64,000 bases of DNA from an uncultured Desulfobulbus sp. (GTDB taxonomy: Bacteria > Desulfobacterota > Desulfobulbia > Desulfobulbales > Desulfobulbaceae): contig NZ_OY762276.1 of the NCBI RefSeq assembly GCF_963665445.1, forward strand, positions 2,865,501 through 2,929,500, given 5' to 3'. A program made the position numbers and the translations under genes. Positions 26,827-39,928 of this stretch are shown here, one piece after another. Below the pieces are notes generated by a model. That model was not told where the DNA came from, did no database searches, and was given only the letters and a program-made list of their open reading frames with translations. Positions within the stretch are counted from its first letter, which is position 1. Every line of letters begins with the position of its first letter.

Positions 26827-27384
26827 ATGAAAAAACATTTGTTAAAAGCAGCACTGGTTGCCGCAGCTGTTATGGCAGTTCCCGCAGTTTCTTCCGCTAC
26901 AACCTACACCTGGGCCACCACTGTTGAGTCTTGGACCGTAGGCACAAACGGCAATGTAGTCGCCTCGCGTTCCAATACTGACAACGCACTTGGCGTCGCT
27001 GATAACGATTTCCTGAGCCTTGGAGTCGGCGGCTCAGCCGTTTTCAGCTTTGGCGTGGATTTTTATGGTGAGTCCTCAATCATCGAGATCACTTATGGTG
27101 ACGTCACCCAATACCTTGAAACCGCGGATGTCTCCGTTTCCACCGACGGCTTAACCTGGACTCCTGCCCAATCCATCGACAATCAGAGTGGGACAGTGCA
27201 GGTCACCCTTCCTGCGGGGATCTGGTCCTACTTGCAAATCGCTGACACCTCTAGTCTCAATGACACCTTCGATGGCTTTGACATCGATGCAGTAGGTGTT
27301 ACTGCTGTTCCTGAGCCCGCCACCATGGCCCTTTTTGGTACGGGCATCTTGGGTCTGGCAGGGCTTGCTCGTCGCCGGAAATAA
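26827..27384 (+). CDS. PEP-CTERM sorting-signal protein
   Basis: 185 residues. Signal peptide (about 1-24, cut near SSA), a beta-rich acidic body without recognised domain, then the C-terminal sorting signal: VPEPATMALFG, a hydrophobic stretch (TGILGLAGLA) and RRRK. Such proteins are cut by an exosortase and passed to the outer surface, usually together with exopolysaccharide. No exosortase is in the window. A strong AGGAGGG ribosome site and a strong downstream terminator suggest a well-expressed single gene. Confidence 0.92.
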   Translation: MKKHLLKAALVAAAVMAVPAVSSATTYTWATTVESWTVGTNGNVVASRSNTDNALGVADNDFLSLGVGGSAVFSFGVDFYGESSIIEITYGDVTQYLETADVSVSTDGLTWTPAQSIDNQSGTVQVTLPAGIWSYLQIADTSSLNDTFDGFDIDAVGVTAVPEPATMALFGTGILGLAGLARRRK

Positions 27385-27422
27385 GTTCTGTGCACACACA
27401 ATTCTGAACTTTTCAGAATGGA

Positions 27423-27456
27423 AGGCCCCGGTCATTTTTTGCCGGGGCCTTTTTTC
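27423..27456 (+). terminator. Rho-independent terminator after the PEP-CTERM gene
   Basis: AGGCCCCGG pairs with CCGGGGCCT across a loop of about ten bases and is followed by a run of T. It sits 40 bases after the stop codon and between convergent genes. Confidence 0.9.
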
Positions 27457-27493
27457 TTCCAAATAGGATCTGTCGCCTTTTATCAAAGTATTT

Positions 27494-27895
27494 TCAGCTC
27501 TCCAAATAGAAAAATTCCATCTTTCCCTGCTTTCTCCTGATCCAATTGAGCCCCCTTTGAACTGCCCCCTTTGCCACAACAGTCGCCAGCACCTTGCGCT
27601 TTGCAGGAAAATCCATGACCGAGAGTCCAACAAGTATGGTCAGAAGTCCTTGCCCAGGTAAGACAAGCATGGCAATACCGGCGAGCAGAAGCAACAACCC
27701 CAAAAAATTGCGTACTACATGAAGTACAATCGCGACAACGAAATGACGGTGCCTCCGCTGATCAACCTCCTGCCAATGGGTGAGGAAATAATCCGCTGGC
27801 AAACGGCCGATCATCCAGGGCACAGCGATCAGGCTGCCGACAAAGGTGAGCAAGGAGAAAAGCCCAAGGAGTTCCAGCATATCTATATTCGGCAT
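27494..27895 (-). CDS. PGPGW-type small membrane protein
   Basis: 133 residues with two or three membrane helices (about 8-28, 50-66 and 68-92). The motif VLPGQGLLTILVGLSVMDFPAKRK matches the PGPGW family of putative transmembrane proteins, whose name motif is here PGQG. The function of the family is not established. Its start overlaps the 3' end of the nitroreductase gene by 13 bases, so the two are probably co-transcribed. Confidence 0.8.
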   Translation of the reverse strand: MPNIDMLELLGLFSLLTFVGSLIAVPWMIGRLPADYFLTHWQEVDQRRHRHFVVAIVLHVVRNFLGLLLLLAGIAMLVLPGQGLLTILVGLSVMDFPAKRKVLATVVAKGAVQRGLNWIRRKQGKMEFFYLES

Positions 27896-28497
27896 TCTTG
27901 TTGTGCAACAGTGGACAAATCAACCAGCATGTCTTCGAGCTTCCGCTTGGGCACATGATGCACGCCCTGCTCATCATGCCAGTAACGAATATCCCCGTTC
28001 TCTCCGACCTCTTCCAGGACCACGTCCTCCCTCGGATACCCCAGAGCCACCACAAGCAGAGGTTTGAACTGCTCCGGCAGCTTGAGCAACTCCTGCACCT
28101 TTGCCGGGGAAAAGGCTCCTATGCGGCAACCAAACACGCCTTGCTCGGCGGCGGCGAGAAGCATATTTTGGGTGGCGATGCCCAAATCAAAATGGGCCTC
28201 TGTTTCCGGTCCTTTCTGCAGGGCCGAATCCAACAGGCACACCACATAGGCTGAAGGACGTTCCCCCTCCTCCGGCCCCGGCCAATGCGGCAGGTACCCT
28301 GCCCAGGCCAGGAGTGGGAAGAGCTGCTCTCGCTGCTTTTTCTCGGTGATAATTCCATATTTCAACGACTGTGCATTGCGCGCCGATCCTCCCAAGCGCG
28401 CCATGTCGACCAGGTTGCGCAACAACCCCACTTCAAGGGGCCTCTCTTCCTCATACCTGCGAACAGTCCGCGTCCGTCGAATCAAATCTTGCATCAT
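27883..28497 (-). CDS. Nitroreductase-family flavoprotein
   Basis: 204 residues from ATG 28497 (or the adjacent ATG 28494), with AGGTGG upstream. Family features: the FMN-binding arginines in RRTRTVRRYEEERPL, the segment ARLGGSARNAQSLKYGII, DLGIATQNMLLAAAEQGVFGCRIGAF and VALGYPREDVV. The enzyme should use FMN and NAD(P)H; the true substrate cannot be deduced. The late histidines and tryptophan (YWHDEQGVHHVPKR) are a common tail of this subgroup. Confidence 0.88.
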   Translation of the reverse strand: MMQDLIRRTRTVRRYEEERPLEVGLLRNLVDMARLGGSARNAQSLKYGIITEKKQREQLFPLLAWAGYLPHWPGPEEGERPSAYVVCLLDSALQKGPETEAHFDLGIATQNMLLAAAEQGVFGCRIGAFSPAKVQELLKLPEQFKPLLVVALGYPREDVVLEEVGENGDIRYWHDEQGVHHVPKRKLEDMLVDLSTVAQQECRI

Positions 28498-28649
28498 AGG
28501 TCCACCTCTCCTTGTAGAGATCAATCTGCGCCAGGTTCAGAGACAGTGAAAATGCGGAACGCCCGTCTCCCCATCGTCTTCTTTCCCTTGTTTGCCCCTA
28601 CCTAACATGCTACATATTAAGGTAATACTTACTCTTATTTCTCATACTT

Positions 28650-29468
28650 ATGCCGACCCTACTTGAAGCGCTCAATCCCATGCGGCTGACGGATATCCTC
28701 GATATCCTCATCGTCTCCTTCATCATCTACCGCATCATGCTGCTCATCCGCGGCACGCGGGCGGTCCAGATGCTGGTCGGCATTGCGCTCATTATTATCA
28801 TCTATTACCTTTCCGGCAAGTTTGAACTCCAGACCCTGCACTGGTTATTGAAGACCTTTCTCGGCTCCATTCTGGTGGTGCTCGTCATTCTCTTTCAGAC
28901 CGATATCCGCCGGGCCCTGACCCAAATGGGCAAGACCCCCTTTCACGCAGCCGACAAGGTCGGGGATCGGGAAGTGGAAGAGATTATCCGCGCCGCCACC
29001 TATATGGCCAGACGCCGCATTGGCGCGCTCATCGTCCTGGAGCGGGACAATGGCCTGCGCGACTACCTCGACAGCGGTCACCGACTCGACGCCCGGCTCA
29101 AAGCCGAGTTGCTGGTGGCCATCTTCCTCCCCTCCTCGCCCATGCACGATGGCGGTGTCATTATCAGCAAGGGAAAAATCCACTCTTCCGGCTGCCTGCT
29201 GCCGCTCTCGCGCAACCCGGCCATCGACAAGCGCTACGGCACCCGCCATCGGGCAGCGCTGGGCCTGAGCGAAGAGACCGATGCCATCGTTATTGTGGTT
29301 TCCGAAGAAACCCAGGAGATCTCCCTTGTCCGGGAGGGACAGATCACCGCCTTCCATGACGAGAAGATTCTGAGTGCAGCCTTGACCGAGCTGATCACCA
29401 CGCCCAAACGTCAACCTCTGCTGTCCCGCTTTTTCAGCAGAAATAAACGCCGCGAACGCCATGCCTGA
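28650..29468 (+). CDS. cdaA: Diadenylate cyclase, membrane CdaA type
   Basis: 272 residues. Three N-terminal membrane helices (about 15-90) precede the DAC domain. The catalytic motif is MHDGGVII (residues about 166-172; most CdaA have DGA) and the nucleotide-binding RHR is in GTRHRAALGLSE (about 199-201). The enzyme makes cyclic di-AMP from two ATP. It overlaps the ybbR-like gene by 8 bases, and glmM follows, the same order as in Firmicutes, where c-di-AMP is tied to cell-wall synthesis. ATG 28650 has no good ribosome site; ATG 28680 is an alternative. Confidence 0.93.
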   Translation: MPTLLEALNPMRLTDILDILIVSFIIYRIMLLIRGTRAVQMLVGIALIIIIYYLSGKFELQTLHWLLKTFLGSILVVLVILFQTDIRRALTQMGKTPFHAADKVGDREVEEIIRAATYMARRRIGALIVLERDNGLRDYLDSGHRLDARLKAELLVAIFLPSSPMHDGGVIISKGKIHSSGCLLPLSRNPAIDKRYGTRHRAALGLSEETDAIVIVVSEETQEISLVREGQITAFHDEKILSAALTELITTPKRQPLLSRFFSRNKRRERHA

Positions 29469-30384
29469 TAGTGCCGCCCTCTCCCGAAATTGGCTGCTCA
29501 AACTGCTCTCGCTGATCATTGGCGCAAGCCTGTGGTATTTCGTGGTGGGCGAGGATCGGGTCGACCTGATCGTTTCCATGCCGCTTGAAATTCGCAACCT
29601 CCCGACCAATCTGGTGATTGCCAATCAGTACAAACGAGACATCGAGGTGGCCATCAGCGGGCCCAAGCGCCTTATCCAGGAGATGCGCCAACAGAACACC
29701 TCGCTCCCCATTGATCTGGGCAAGGCCGAGCCCGGCGCCATGGTCATCCAGAACAAGGCGGAATCCATCCTGCTGCCGCAAGGCATCAGCGTACAGCGCG
29801 TGCAGCCGGCGACCATTACCCTGCTCATCGACCGGCTCATTCAAAAAGATTTTACGATCAAGCCGGTGACCACCGGTAAGGTCGCCGAGGGGTTCACCCT
29901 TGAAAGCCTCACTCTCAAACCACCCAAGATCACGGTGACCGGCCCCGAGACCACTTTGGCCAAAGAGCAGGAGCTCAAGACCTCCCTCATTTCCATTGAG
30001 GGTATGAATCGCTCAAGCACATTGCAGGTGCATCTCGAGCTCAATGATTCCCTGGTCAAACTGATCGGCGAGACAGTCATAGAGGTCAATGTCGCCCTCA
30101 AGGAAAACATGGTCCGTAGAAAGATCACACGGGTAAGCATTAAGAAACCGCAAAACGAGGCAATACAATTTGCCCCCAGCAAGGTGACCATCGAGGCCGA
30201 CATCCCGGAACTGGTGGCCAAGGACACCCCGGAGCTCTCGTTGCTCTTCCGTGCCACGCTTGCCCTGCCGAAAGACAAAACGGCCACCGAGGCGGCGGTT
30301 GAAGTCAATCCGATCACACTTCCCGGACACGCCCCGATTATCATTCAGAGCGTCAATCCGCAAAAGGTCCATCTCAGCAAATAA
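29461..30384 (+). CDS. YbbR/CdaR-like regulator of diadenylate cyclase
   Basis: 307 residues. One N-terminal membrane helix ([17 protein letters not shown]) and a long extracytoplasmic part built of three or four YbbR repeats (for example [28 protein letters not shown] split over about 135-165). In Firmicutes CdaR binds and tunes CdaA. The position between cdaA and glmM and the 8-base overlap with cdaA support that role here. Confidence 0.88.
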   Translation: MPDSAALSRNWLLKLLSLIIGASLWYFVVGEDRVDLIVSMPLEIRNLPTNLVIANQYKRDIEVAISGPKRLIQEMRQQNTSLPIDLGKAEPGAMVIQNKAESILLPQGISVQRVQPATITLLIDRLIQKDFTIKPVTTGKVAEGFTLESLTLKPPKITVTGPETTLAKEQELKTSLISIEGMNRSSTLQVHLELNDSLVKLIGETVIEVNVALKENMVRRKITRVSIKKPQNEAIQFAPSKVTIEADIPELVAKDTPELSLLFRATLALPKDKTATEAAVEVNPITLPGHAPIIIQSVNPQKVHLSK

Positions 30385-30425
30385 ACCAGACTGTTCACTT
30401 CATTGATTCAATCCCAGGTACAACC

Positions 30426-31778
30426 ATGAAAAAACTTTTTGGAACCGACGGCGTCCGCGGTGTTGCCAATATCTATCCCATGACCACCGAGATCGCGATG
30501 CAGATCGGCCGGGCGATCGCCTTTATCGTCAAGAACCAGGTCAAGGGCAACACCATTGTCATTGGCAAGGATACCCGCCTTTCTGGGTACATGCTGGAAA
30601 ATGCCCTGGCCGCAGGCATCTGCTCCATGGGGGTCAATGTCCAGCTGGTCGGGCCGCTGCCCACCCCTGGCATCGCCTTTATCACCACTTCGATGCGCGC
30701 CGACGCCGGGGTGGTGATCTCCGCCTCGCACAACCCCTTTCAGGACAATGGCATCAAGATCTTTTCCGCCGACGGGTTTAAGCTTCCCGATGAACAGGAG
30801 GCGGATATTGAAGACCTGATCTTCTCGCAGAAGATGGCCGCGCTGCGCCCGGTGGCCGACGAGATCGGCAAGGCCTCGCGGATCGAAGACGCATCGGGCC
30901 GTTACATCGTCTACCTCAAGAACACCTTCCCCAAAAATTACGTGCTCGACGATTTCCATATAGTGCTCGACTGCGCCCATGGCGCCACCTACAAGGTCGC
31001 GCCCTACGTCTTCTCCGAGCTGGGCGCCAAGGTCACCCTGATCGGCGCCGATCCTGACGGCAAGAACATCAACCACGATTGCGGCGCCCTCCATCCGGAA
31101 ATCATGGCCGAGAAGGTCAAGCAGCTGGGCGCCAATATCGGCCTGGCCCTGGATGGCGACGGCGACCGGCTGATCGTCTGCGACGAGCACGGCAACATCG
31201 TCGACGGCGACCACATCATGGCCATCTGCGCCAGTGAGCTGATGCACCGCCGCAAACTCAAGAAAAAGACCCTGGTCGCCACGGTCATGTCCAACATGGG
31301 GCTAGAGCAGGCCATGCAGGCCATGGGGGGGGAGATGATCCGTACCCAGGTGGGTGATCGCTACGTGGTCGAGGCCATGCGCGCCAAGGGCTACAACTTC
31401 GGCGGGGAGCAATCCGGGCATCTGGTGTTTTTGGATCACAACACCACGGGCGACGGCATCCTCGCCGGCCTGCAGCTGCTGGCGATCATGATCAAAAAGA
31501 ACAAGCCGCTTTCCGAACTGGCCACCATCATGACCACCTTTCCCCAGGTGCTGAAAAATGTGCGTATGGCCACCAAGATTGCCCCGGAGCATATCACCGG
31601 GTTCAACGAAGCCCTGGGCAAGGCGGAGTCCGCCCTGGGGAGTCGTGGCCGCGTTCTGGTACGCCCATCAGGCACCGAACCGGTGATCCGGGTCATGACC
31701 GAGGGCGAGGACGAGCAGGAAATCACCACCATCGCCAATGAGCTCTGCGAGGTGATCCGCAAGGCCGATCGCGGCTGA
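30426..31778 (+). CDS. glmM: Phosphoglucosamine mutase
   Basis: 450 residues. GlmM converts glucosamine-6-phosphate to glucosamine-1-phosphate for UDP-GlcNAc. The N-terminus [13 protein letters not shown], the phosphoserine loop [16 protein letters not shown], the Mg loop [10 protein letters not shown], the sugar loop GGEQSGHL and the phosphate loop [12 protein letters not shown] are all present. It follows the YbbR gene by 41 bases, completing the cdaA-cdaR-glmM order. Confidence 0.97.
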   Translation: MKKLFGTDGVRGVANIYPMTTEIAMQIGRAIAFIVKNQVKGNTIVIGKDTRLSGYMLENALAAGICSMGVNVQLVGPLPTPGIAFITTSMRADAGVVISASHNPFQDNGIKIFSADGFKLPDEQEADIEDLIFSQKMAALRPVADEIGKASRIEDASGRYIVYLKNTFPKNYVLDDFHIVLDCAHGATYKVAPYVFSELGAKVTLIGADPDGKNINHDCGALHPEIMAEKVKQLGANIGLALDGDGDRLIVCDEHGNIVDGDHIMAICASELMHRRKLKKKTLVATVMSNMGLEQAMQAMGGEMIRTQVGDRYVVEAMRAKGYNFGGEQSGHLVFLDHNTTGDGILAGLQLLAIMIKKNKPLSELATIMTTFPQVLKNVRMATKIAPEHITGFNEALGKAESALGSRGRVLVRPSGTEPVIRVMTEGEDEQEITTIANELCEVIRKADRG

Positions 31779-31801
31779 CACTGTTTACTTCCCTGTATAC
31801 A

Positions 31802-31838
31802 CAAAGGCCGCTTCCCTGGAGAGGGAGCGGCCTTTGTT
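31802..31838. terminator. Terminator between convergent glmM and aminotransferase genes
   Basis: AAAGGCCGCTTCCCT pairs with AGGGAGCGGCCTTT around a short loop. The right side continues TTTGTTCTTT. It lies 25 bases after the glmM stop and can serve both convergent genes. Confidence 0.8.
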
Positions 31839-31860
31839 CTTTCCGGAAAACAGGTGCTTC

Positions 31861-33045
31861 TTATTTCTTGGCAGCGGCCATGGCCTTTTTAAACCCCTCG
31901 ACCGAGCCGGCGATCACCTTCTCATCGACACAGAAGGCAAGACGGATGTAGCCGGGCAGGCCGAAGCCGCGTCCGGGAACGGCGAGGATTTTCTGCTCGG
32001 CCAGGAGCTTGCAGAACTCGACATCGTCGATCGGTGTCTGAGGGAAGAGATAGAAGGCTCCTTTGGGACGAACATAGCTCATGCCGGCCTCGTCAAGCAC
32101 CTTGCAGAACACCTCCAGACGGCGGGCATAGATGGTATTATCGGCAGAGACATCCTGCAGCTGTGCCACTGCCCGCTGCATCAGAGCCGGGGCATTGACA
32201 AAGCCGAGAATGCGGTTGGCCAGGGTCAGGGCGCCAATCACCTGCCCCTTGTCCGCCATATCGGGATGAACCGCCAGATAGCCGATGCGCTCACCCGGCA
32301 GCGACAACTCCTTGGAGTAGGACGAGGCCAATATGGCGTTGGTGGTGGTGTTCATCAGCGGCGGAACCTCGGTGCCGTCGAAAACGATGTTGCGATACGG
32401 CTCGTCGCTGACCAGATAGATGGTGGTGCCGAATTTGGCACCGGCCTGGTCCAACAGCTGCCCAAGCTGCTTGAGCGACTGGCTTGAGTAAATCTGACCG
32501 GTGGGATTGTTGGGGCTGTTGATCAGCACCACCTTGGTCTTCTCGGAAAGCGCCGCCTCGATGGCTGCGAGGTCGAGATTGAAATCTTTGTCCGTGGGTA
32601 CGATCTTGGGCACACCGCCATGGTTATCGATGTAGAAGTTATATTCGACAAAAAACGGTGCGAGAATGATGACTTCATCACCGGGGTCAAGCAGGGCCTT
32701 GAAAATGACGTTCAGACCGCCGGCCGCACCGCAGGTCATGAGGATATCGTTGATGTCAAACTTCACCCCCTGTTCGCCACCCAGCCGCTTGGCCAGGGCC
32801 TCGCGCACCATGGGATACCCGGCATTGGGCATATAGCCGTGGATCCCCGGCTGCTCATCCTGGGCCAGCTGACGAAGCACGGTGTAGAACTTGGCCGGCG
32901 GCGGCACATCGGGGTTGCCGATACTGAAATCAAAGACCTTGTCCGCACCGAACTCGGCCTTCATTTTCGCCCCCTCCTCAAACATCTTGCGAATCCAGGA
33001 GGATTTCTCTGCAAATGCTTGCATCTTCTTGGCCACACCGCTCAT
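31861..33045 (-). CDS. Class I/II PLP-dependent aminotransferase
   Basis: 394 residues. Fold type I landmarks: the N-terminal FSIGNPDVPPPAKF, the cofactor segment TCGAAGGLNVIFKALL, NSPNNPTGQIYS, VSDEPYRNIVFDG and the PLP lysine in SSYSKELSLPGERIGY. The C-terminal arginine in GYIRLAFCV binds the substrate carboxylate. It is probably an aspartate-type aminotransferase, but the amino acid is not certain. Transcribed towards glmM and preceded by the DjlA-like gene on the same strand 51 bases away. Confidence 0.9.
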   Translation of the reverse strand: MSGVAKKMQAFAEKSSWIRKMFEEGAKMKAEFGADKVFDFSIGNPDVPPPAKFYTVLRQLAQDEQPGIHGYMPNAGYPMVREALAKRLGGEQGVKFDINDILMTCGAAGGLNVIFKALLDPGDEVIILAPFFVEYNFYIDNHGGVPKIVPTDKDFNLDLAAIEAALSEKTKVVLINSPNNPTGQIYSSQSLKQLGQLLDQAGAKFGTTIYLVSDEPYRNIVFDGTEVPPLMNTTTNAILASSYSKELSLPGERIGYLAVHPDMADKGQVIGALTLANRILGFVNAPALMQRAVAQLQDVSADNTIYARRLEVFCKVLDEAGMSYVRPKGAFYLFPQTPIDDVEFCKLLAEQKILAVPGRGFGLPGYIRLAFCVDEKVIAGSVEGFKKAMAAAKK

Positions 33046-33096
33046 AGCATGCCTCTCTTGGTATAGGTTGTTAGACTGCAGTCTGTAACTGTTGTA

Positions 33097-33939
33097 TTAC
33101 CGGTTCGCGAATTTCTTTTCAAAATAACCGTAGGCGACGTTGATCTCTTTCATCTTCTCTTCCGCAACCTTCTTGAATTCCTCGCCCAAATGGCCGACCT
33201 TGTCCGGATGGTACTGCATCGACAGCTTGCGGTAGGCCTTCTTGATTTCGGCAAAATCCGCCCCCTTCTCCAAACCGAGCACCGCGTAGTACTGCTCTTC
33301 CTGGCTGGCCGCACTTGTAGCCTGCTGCCGCTGACGGTACATGTACTTGGCCTCGATGGTCCGCTGGTCATAAATCGAGATCTGCAGCAGCTGGGCGATT
33401 TCACGCGCCATGCGCAGCTCGTTGTCCGGCGGCGGCTGCTTGGTGTAGATGATCTGATAGATCAGTTCAAGCAGGATCAGCCGTGGTTCGTAGGCAAAGC
33501 TGGTGCGGAACTCGTCGAGCAGTTGACGCAGGTCGGTGGTATTGTCCCGGGCCTCCTTGATCAGCTGCTTGACCCAATACATCTGATCCTGGTTATAACG
33601 GAGGTTGTACTGGAAAAAGTTGAGAATCGCGCTCAGTTCGGCACGGGTAAAGTGACTGTCGGCCTGGGCTATTTTGACCAGAATATTGACCAGCAGGTAG
33701 ACAAAGCGATTATGACTTTCGCTCTGGGAAGCCTCGTAGGTCGAAACCTTGCGTTTGACGTAATAGGAGAAGGCCCAAAAGGCGCCGATCAGGACCAGGA
33801 TCCCCGCCAGACCGGAGTAAATGAGAAAACCGAAAAGATTGAGCAGCCCCTGGGCACCGCCGGTGATCAGGGCAAACAGGGCAATAAGCAGCAGGCAGCC
33901 GCCGCATCCGGGTTGGTTGTGTTGTCGATATGAATCCAA
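33097..33939 (-). CDS. DjlA-like membrane protein: TerB-type helices plus C-terminal J domain
   Basis: 280 residues. Two N-terminal membrane segments (about 13-32 and 38-60), a TerB-like helical domain (about 80-190, [17 protein letters not shown]) and a J domain at the end (about 213-278, HPD in [11 protein letters not shown]). DjlA is a membrane co-chaperone for DnaK in envelope stress; it has one membrane segment, here there seem to be two. A glycine-rich, two-cysteine N-terminus (PGCGGCLL) is unusual. Confidence 0.85.
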   Translation of the reverse strand: MDSYRQHNQPGCGGCLLLIALFALITGGAQGLLNLFGFLIYSGLAGILVLIGAFWAFSYYVKRKVSTYEASQSESHNRFVYLLVNILVKIAQADSHFTRAELSAILNFFQYNLRYNQDQMYWVKQLIKEARDNTTDLRQLLDEFRTSFAYEPRLILLELIYQIIYTKQPPPDNELRMAREIAQLLQISIYDQRTIEAKYMYRQRQQATSAASQEEQYYAVLGLEKGADFAEIKKAYRKLSMQYHPDKVGHLGEEFKKVAEEKMKEINVAYGYFEKKFANR

Positions 33940-34404
33940 GAGAGTTATCCTTTAACCAGTTGTAATAAAAAGGATTATAGCAATAATTGAAAATTTTCCC
34001 GTGAGCATGCACAACCTCGCAGGTGAACCCGCCATCCTTCTCTTTTTCGTCTGATAGCCGTAATTCCGGTGGGTTAAGTACCGTATTTTAGATAAAAAAG
34101 GAACCCCTTTATTTCCTGGCAAGCCTTCCCAACCAAGGGGAGAGGGAAATCAGGGACGATGTTCCTCTTCTTTATTGAAATTCCAAGGGGAGAGGAGTGG
34201 AGTATCGGCATGAAAAAATTGCTCTTCTCGTAAACAGCCCCGAGAATGACGTTTCGAACTTTGTAATATGCTGAATCTACATGCATATCATTTTGGCATT
34301 CGTTTTTTACCAGGCCATCAAAACTGAACACGTAATGATCATGGGCAATAGCTGAACCAAGGGAGATACGTCTTTCCTTTGACATCAGCCTTCTGCAAGA
34401 GATA
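33940..34404. other. Gene-free stretch with repeat copy A
   Basis: About 465 bases between the DjlA-like gene and the decayed transposase. A 149-codon minus-strand frame at 34074-34523 lacks a plausible protein and runs through the repeat and into the pseudogene, so I do not call it. The only recognisable element is copy A of the dispersed repeat. Confidence 0.5.
34225..34276 (+). repeat. Dispersed intergenic repeat, copy A
   Basis: 52 bases starting TTCTCGTAAA and ending ATGCTGAAT. It aligns without gaps to copy B (41601-41652) at 40 of 52 positions. TTCTCG and CGAGAA form a stem with a ten-base loop at its left end. Confidence 0.65.
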
Positions 34405-34408
34405 CCAA

Positions 34409-34429
34409 CCAACGACTGTAAGTCGGTGG
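34409..34429. repeat. Imperfect palindrome at the end of the IS200-like remnant
   Basis: CCAACGACT, then GTA, then AGTCGGTGG: a nine-base stem with one mismatch and a three-base loop. IS200/IS605 elements carry such subterminal hairpins as transposase recognition sites, and this one sits just past the pseudogene 3' end. Confidence 0.5.
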
Positions 34430-34431
34430 GA

Positions 34432-34788
34432 TTATAATGGCGAAGTGAAAATCCAGCAATACCGGAAGGCTGCACAGCCGGTGGAAGGCTCAATATCGAA
34501 ACAGTCATTGGGCTTGGATTCAAAAGGATGCGCGAGGTCTTCTTCGATCATTTCTTTTGTCATCTCGCCAGCCGTTACGCCCCTCCACGGCCCCAAAAGG
34601 GCCGTCCCCAATATCGCTTCTTTACATGGGAAAATTCTTCAAAGAGCATACGAGAGGTGCGGCCTTTTACCCATCGCATGCTTGTCGATAGCGAGTGCTG
34701 GGTGGTGCAGAAACGAGAATGTGGACATGGTCCCCGCTCACTACACCACGCAAAATTTCGATTTCGTTCCGTTCACGAAAGAATCGGA
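34432..34788 (-). pseudogene. Decayed IS200/IS605-family TnpA transposase
   Basis: No single frame is open, but joined minus-strand frames give a clear IS200/IS605 Y1 transposase. First comes [19 protein letters not shown] with the HUH metal motif HVH. After a frameshift comes [20 protein letters not shown], then [10 protein letters not shown]. After a second frameshift comes [20 protein letters not shown], ending near PNDCFDIE. The catalytic Tyr expected in the EMIEEY segment is Asp. The N-terminus is missing, cut close to the ftsY stop codon. At least two frameshifts make it dead; any mobility would need a helper copy. Confidence 0.8.
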
Positions 34789-38948
<4,160 letters not shown>

Positions 38949-38949
38949 T

Positions 38950-39393
38950 TTATTCTCCAGGTGTTATCCTGATAGTCACCTTGCCCTTACGTACGCGTTT
39001 GGGCAGAGTCACCATGAGCATACCGTTGACATAGGTCGATTCCACCCCCTCCATTTCCACCGCCGACGGCAGGGTCAGGGTTCGCTGGAAGCTGCCGAGC
39101 TCGATTTCCAGCTGATGAATACAGGCGATCGACTTATGGTCCGGGAGCTGCCGAACGCCAGCGATACTCACCCGCTGTCCGTCCACGGTCACCTTCAAGC
39201 TCTCGGCGGCCACGCCGGCGAGTTCGGCATAGACGAAGATCGCGCTTTCCGCCTCATAAATATCCACTGCCGGCTGCCAGGCCCCACCGTCGGATGACAT
39301 CATTCGCGGCAAAGACATGGTCCGCAGAATGCGCCCTGTATGCTGCTGCATCTGCTCCAGCTCTTCCAACAGTTTTTTACTGAACGGGTCCAT
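38950..39393 (-). CDS. Small heat-shock protein, Hsp20/alpha-crystallin
   Basis: 147 residues from ATG 39393 (GGAGG upstream). The alpha-crystallin domain spans about 42-140: WQPAVDIYEAESAIFVYAELAGVA, a central LEIELGSFQRTLTLP and the closing YVNGMLMVTLPKR, followed by the short IRI tail (I-x-I) that mediates oligomer contacts. It holds unfolding proteins in the same transcription unit as Lon protease. No clear heat-shock promoter could be read upstream. Confidence 0.93.
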   Translation of the reverse strand: MDPFSKKLLEELEQMQQHTGRILRTMSLPRMMSSDGGAWQPAVDIYEAESAIFVYAELAGVAAESLKVTVDGQRVSIAGVRQLPDHKSIACIHQLEIELGSFQRTLTLPSAVEMEGVESTYVNGMLMVTLPKRVRKGKVTIRITPGE

Positions 39394-39928
39394 CAGGTCC
39401 TCCCCCAACGCATAGGCTTCCGGCTCGATACCGGCCTATTCACTCAATTTTGTTATCCTCGGGACAATGTGCAAGAGCACCCGAATTCTTTTGCACCACA
39501 TGCCGCTTGCCTCGAACAGGTTTCCCCTGCCGAGACCGCGGCCAAGCCGCTTGGCGCGGCGGTGAAGAGTCGATTCGCCTCTTTCAGAGTTCAGGTATAA
39601 GTAAGCACTATACCTTTTGCGGCAATCATAAATCAACAAAAACACAGGCAAACGGGGCTTCAGCCGCTCAGGGCAGGCCGATGATTTTTTATTTGCTTTT
39701 CAACACTCCGACATTAGAGTATAGCCCCAAATTATACTGAACTCGTGCACCCGTGGCATCTCCGGCCCTCTTTTTGCCCAGGATATGCGCGGGCTCATAT
39801 TTTTCGAGTGCCGGGGAAACCTATCTTGTGAGGTTACGAGGTATTTCCAGCTCACCCCCGCCCCGAAGGCAAACACCCATGGATTTTTTCCTTTTTCTTT
39901 TCTCTACCGACTGTTGGAGGCAACAATT
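39394..39928. other. Divergent promoter region between hsp20 and the Mrp-type gene
   Basis: About 535 bases without a supported gene. It holds a GC-rich hairpin near 39535-39560 (GCCAAG CCG CTTGGC with flanking GC pairs) and a perfect 7-base inverted repeat AGGTATA-N9-TATACCT at 39593-39615, followed by TTTT. Either could be an operator or an attenuating hairpin. I find no CIRCE element and no convincing sigma-32 boxes. Confidence 0.5.
39593..39615. repeat. Inverted repeat AGGTATA-N9-TATACCT
   Basis: Perfect 7-base arms with a 9-base spacer, about 200 bases upstream of the hsp20 start and 310 bases upstream of the Mrp-type gene. It may be a regulator site. No other copy was noticed in the window. 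Confidence 0.45.

Noticed and set aside
34074..34523. 149-codon minus-strand frame
   Set aside because: It crosses repeat copy A and part of the decayed transposase in the wrong frame; no protein features.
39785..39928. N-terminal extension of the Mrp-type protein
   Set aside because: The frame is open, but the ATG at 39929 has GGAGG at the right distance and begins the conserved Cys-rich N-terminus.
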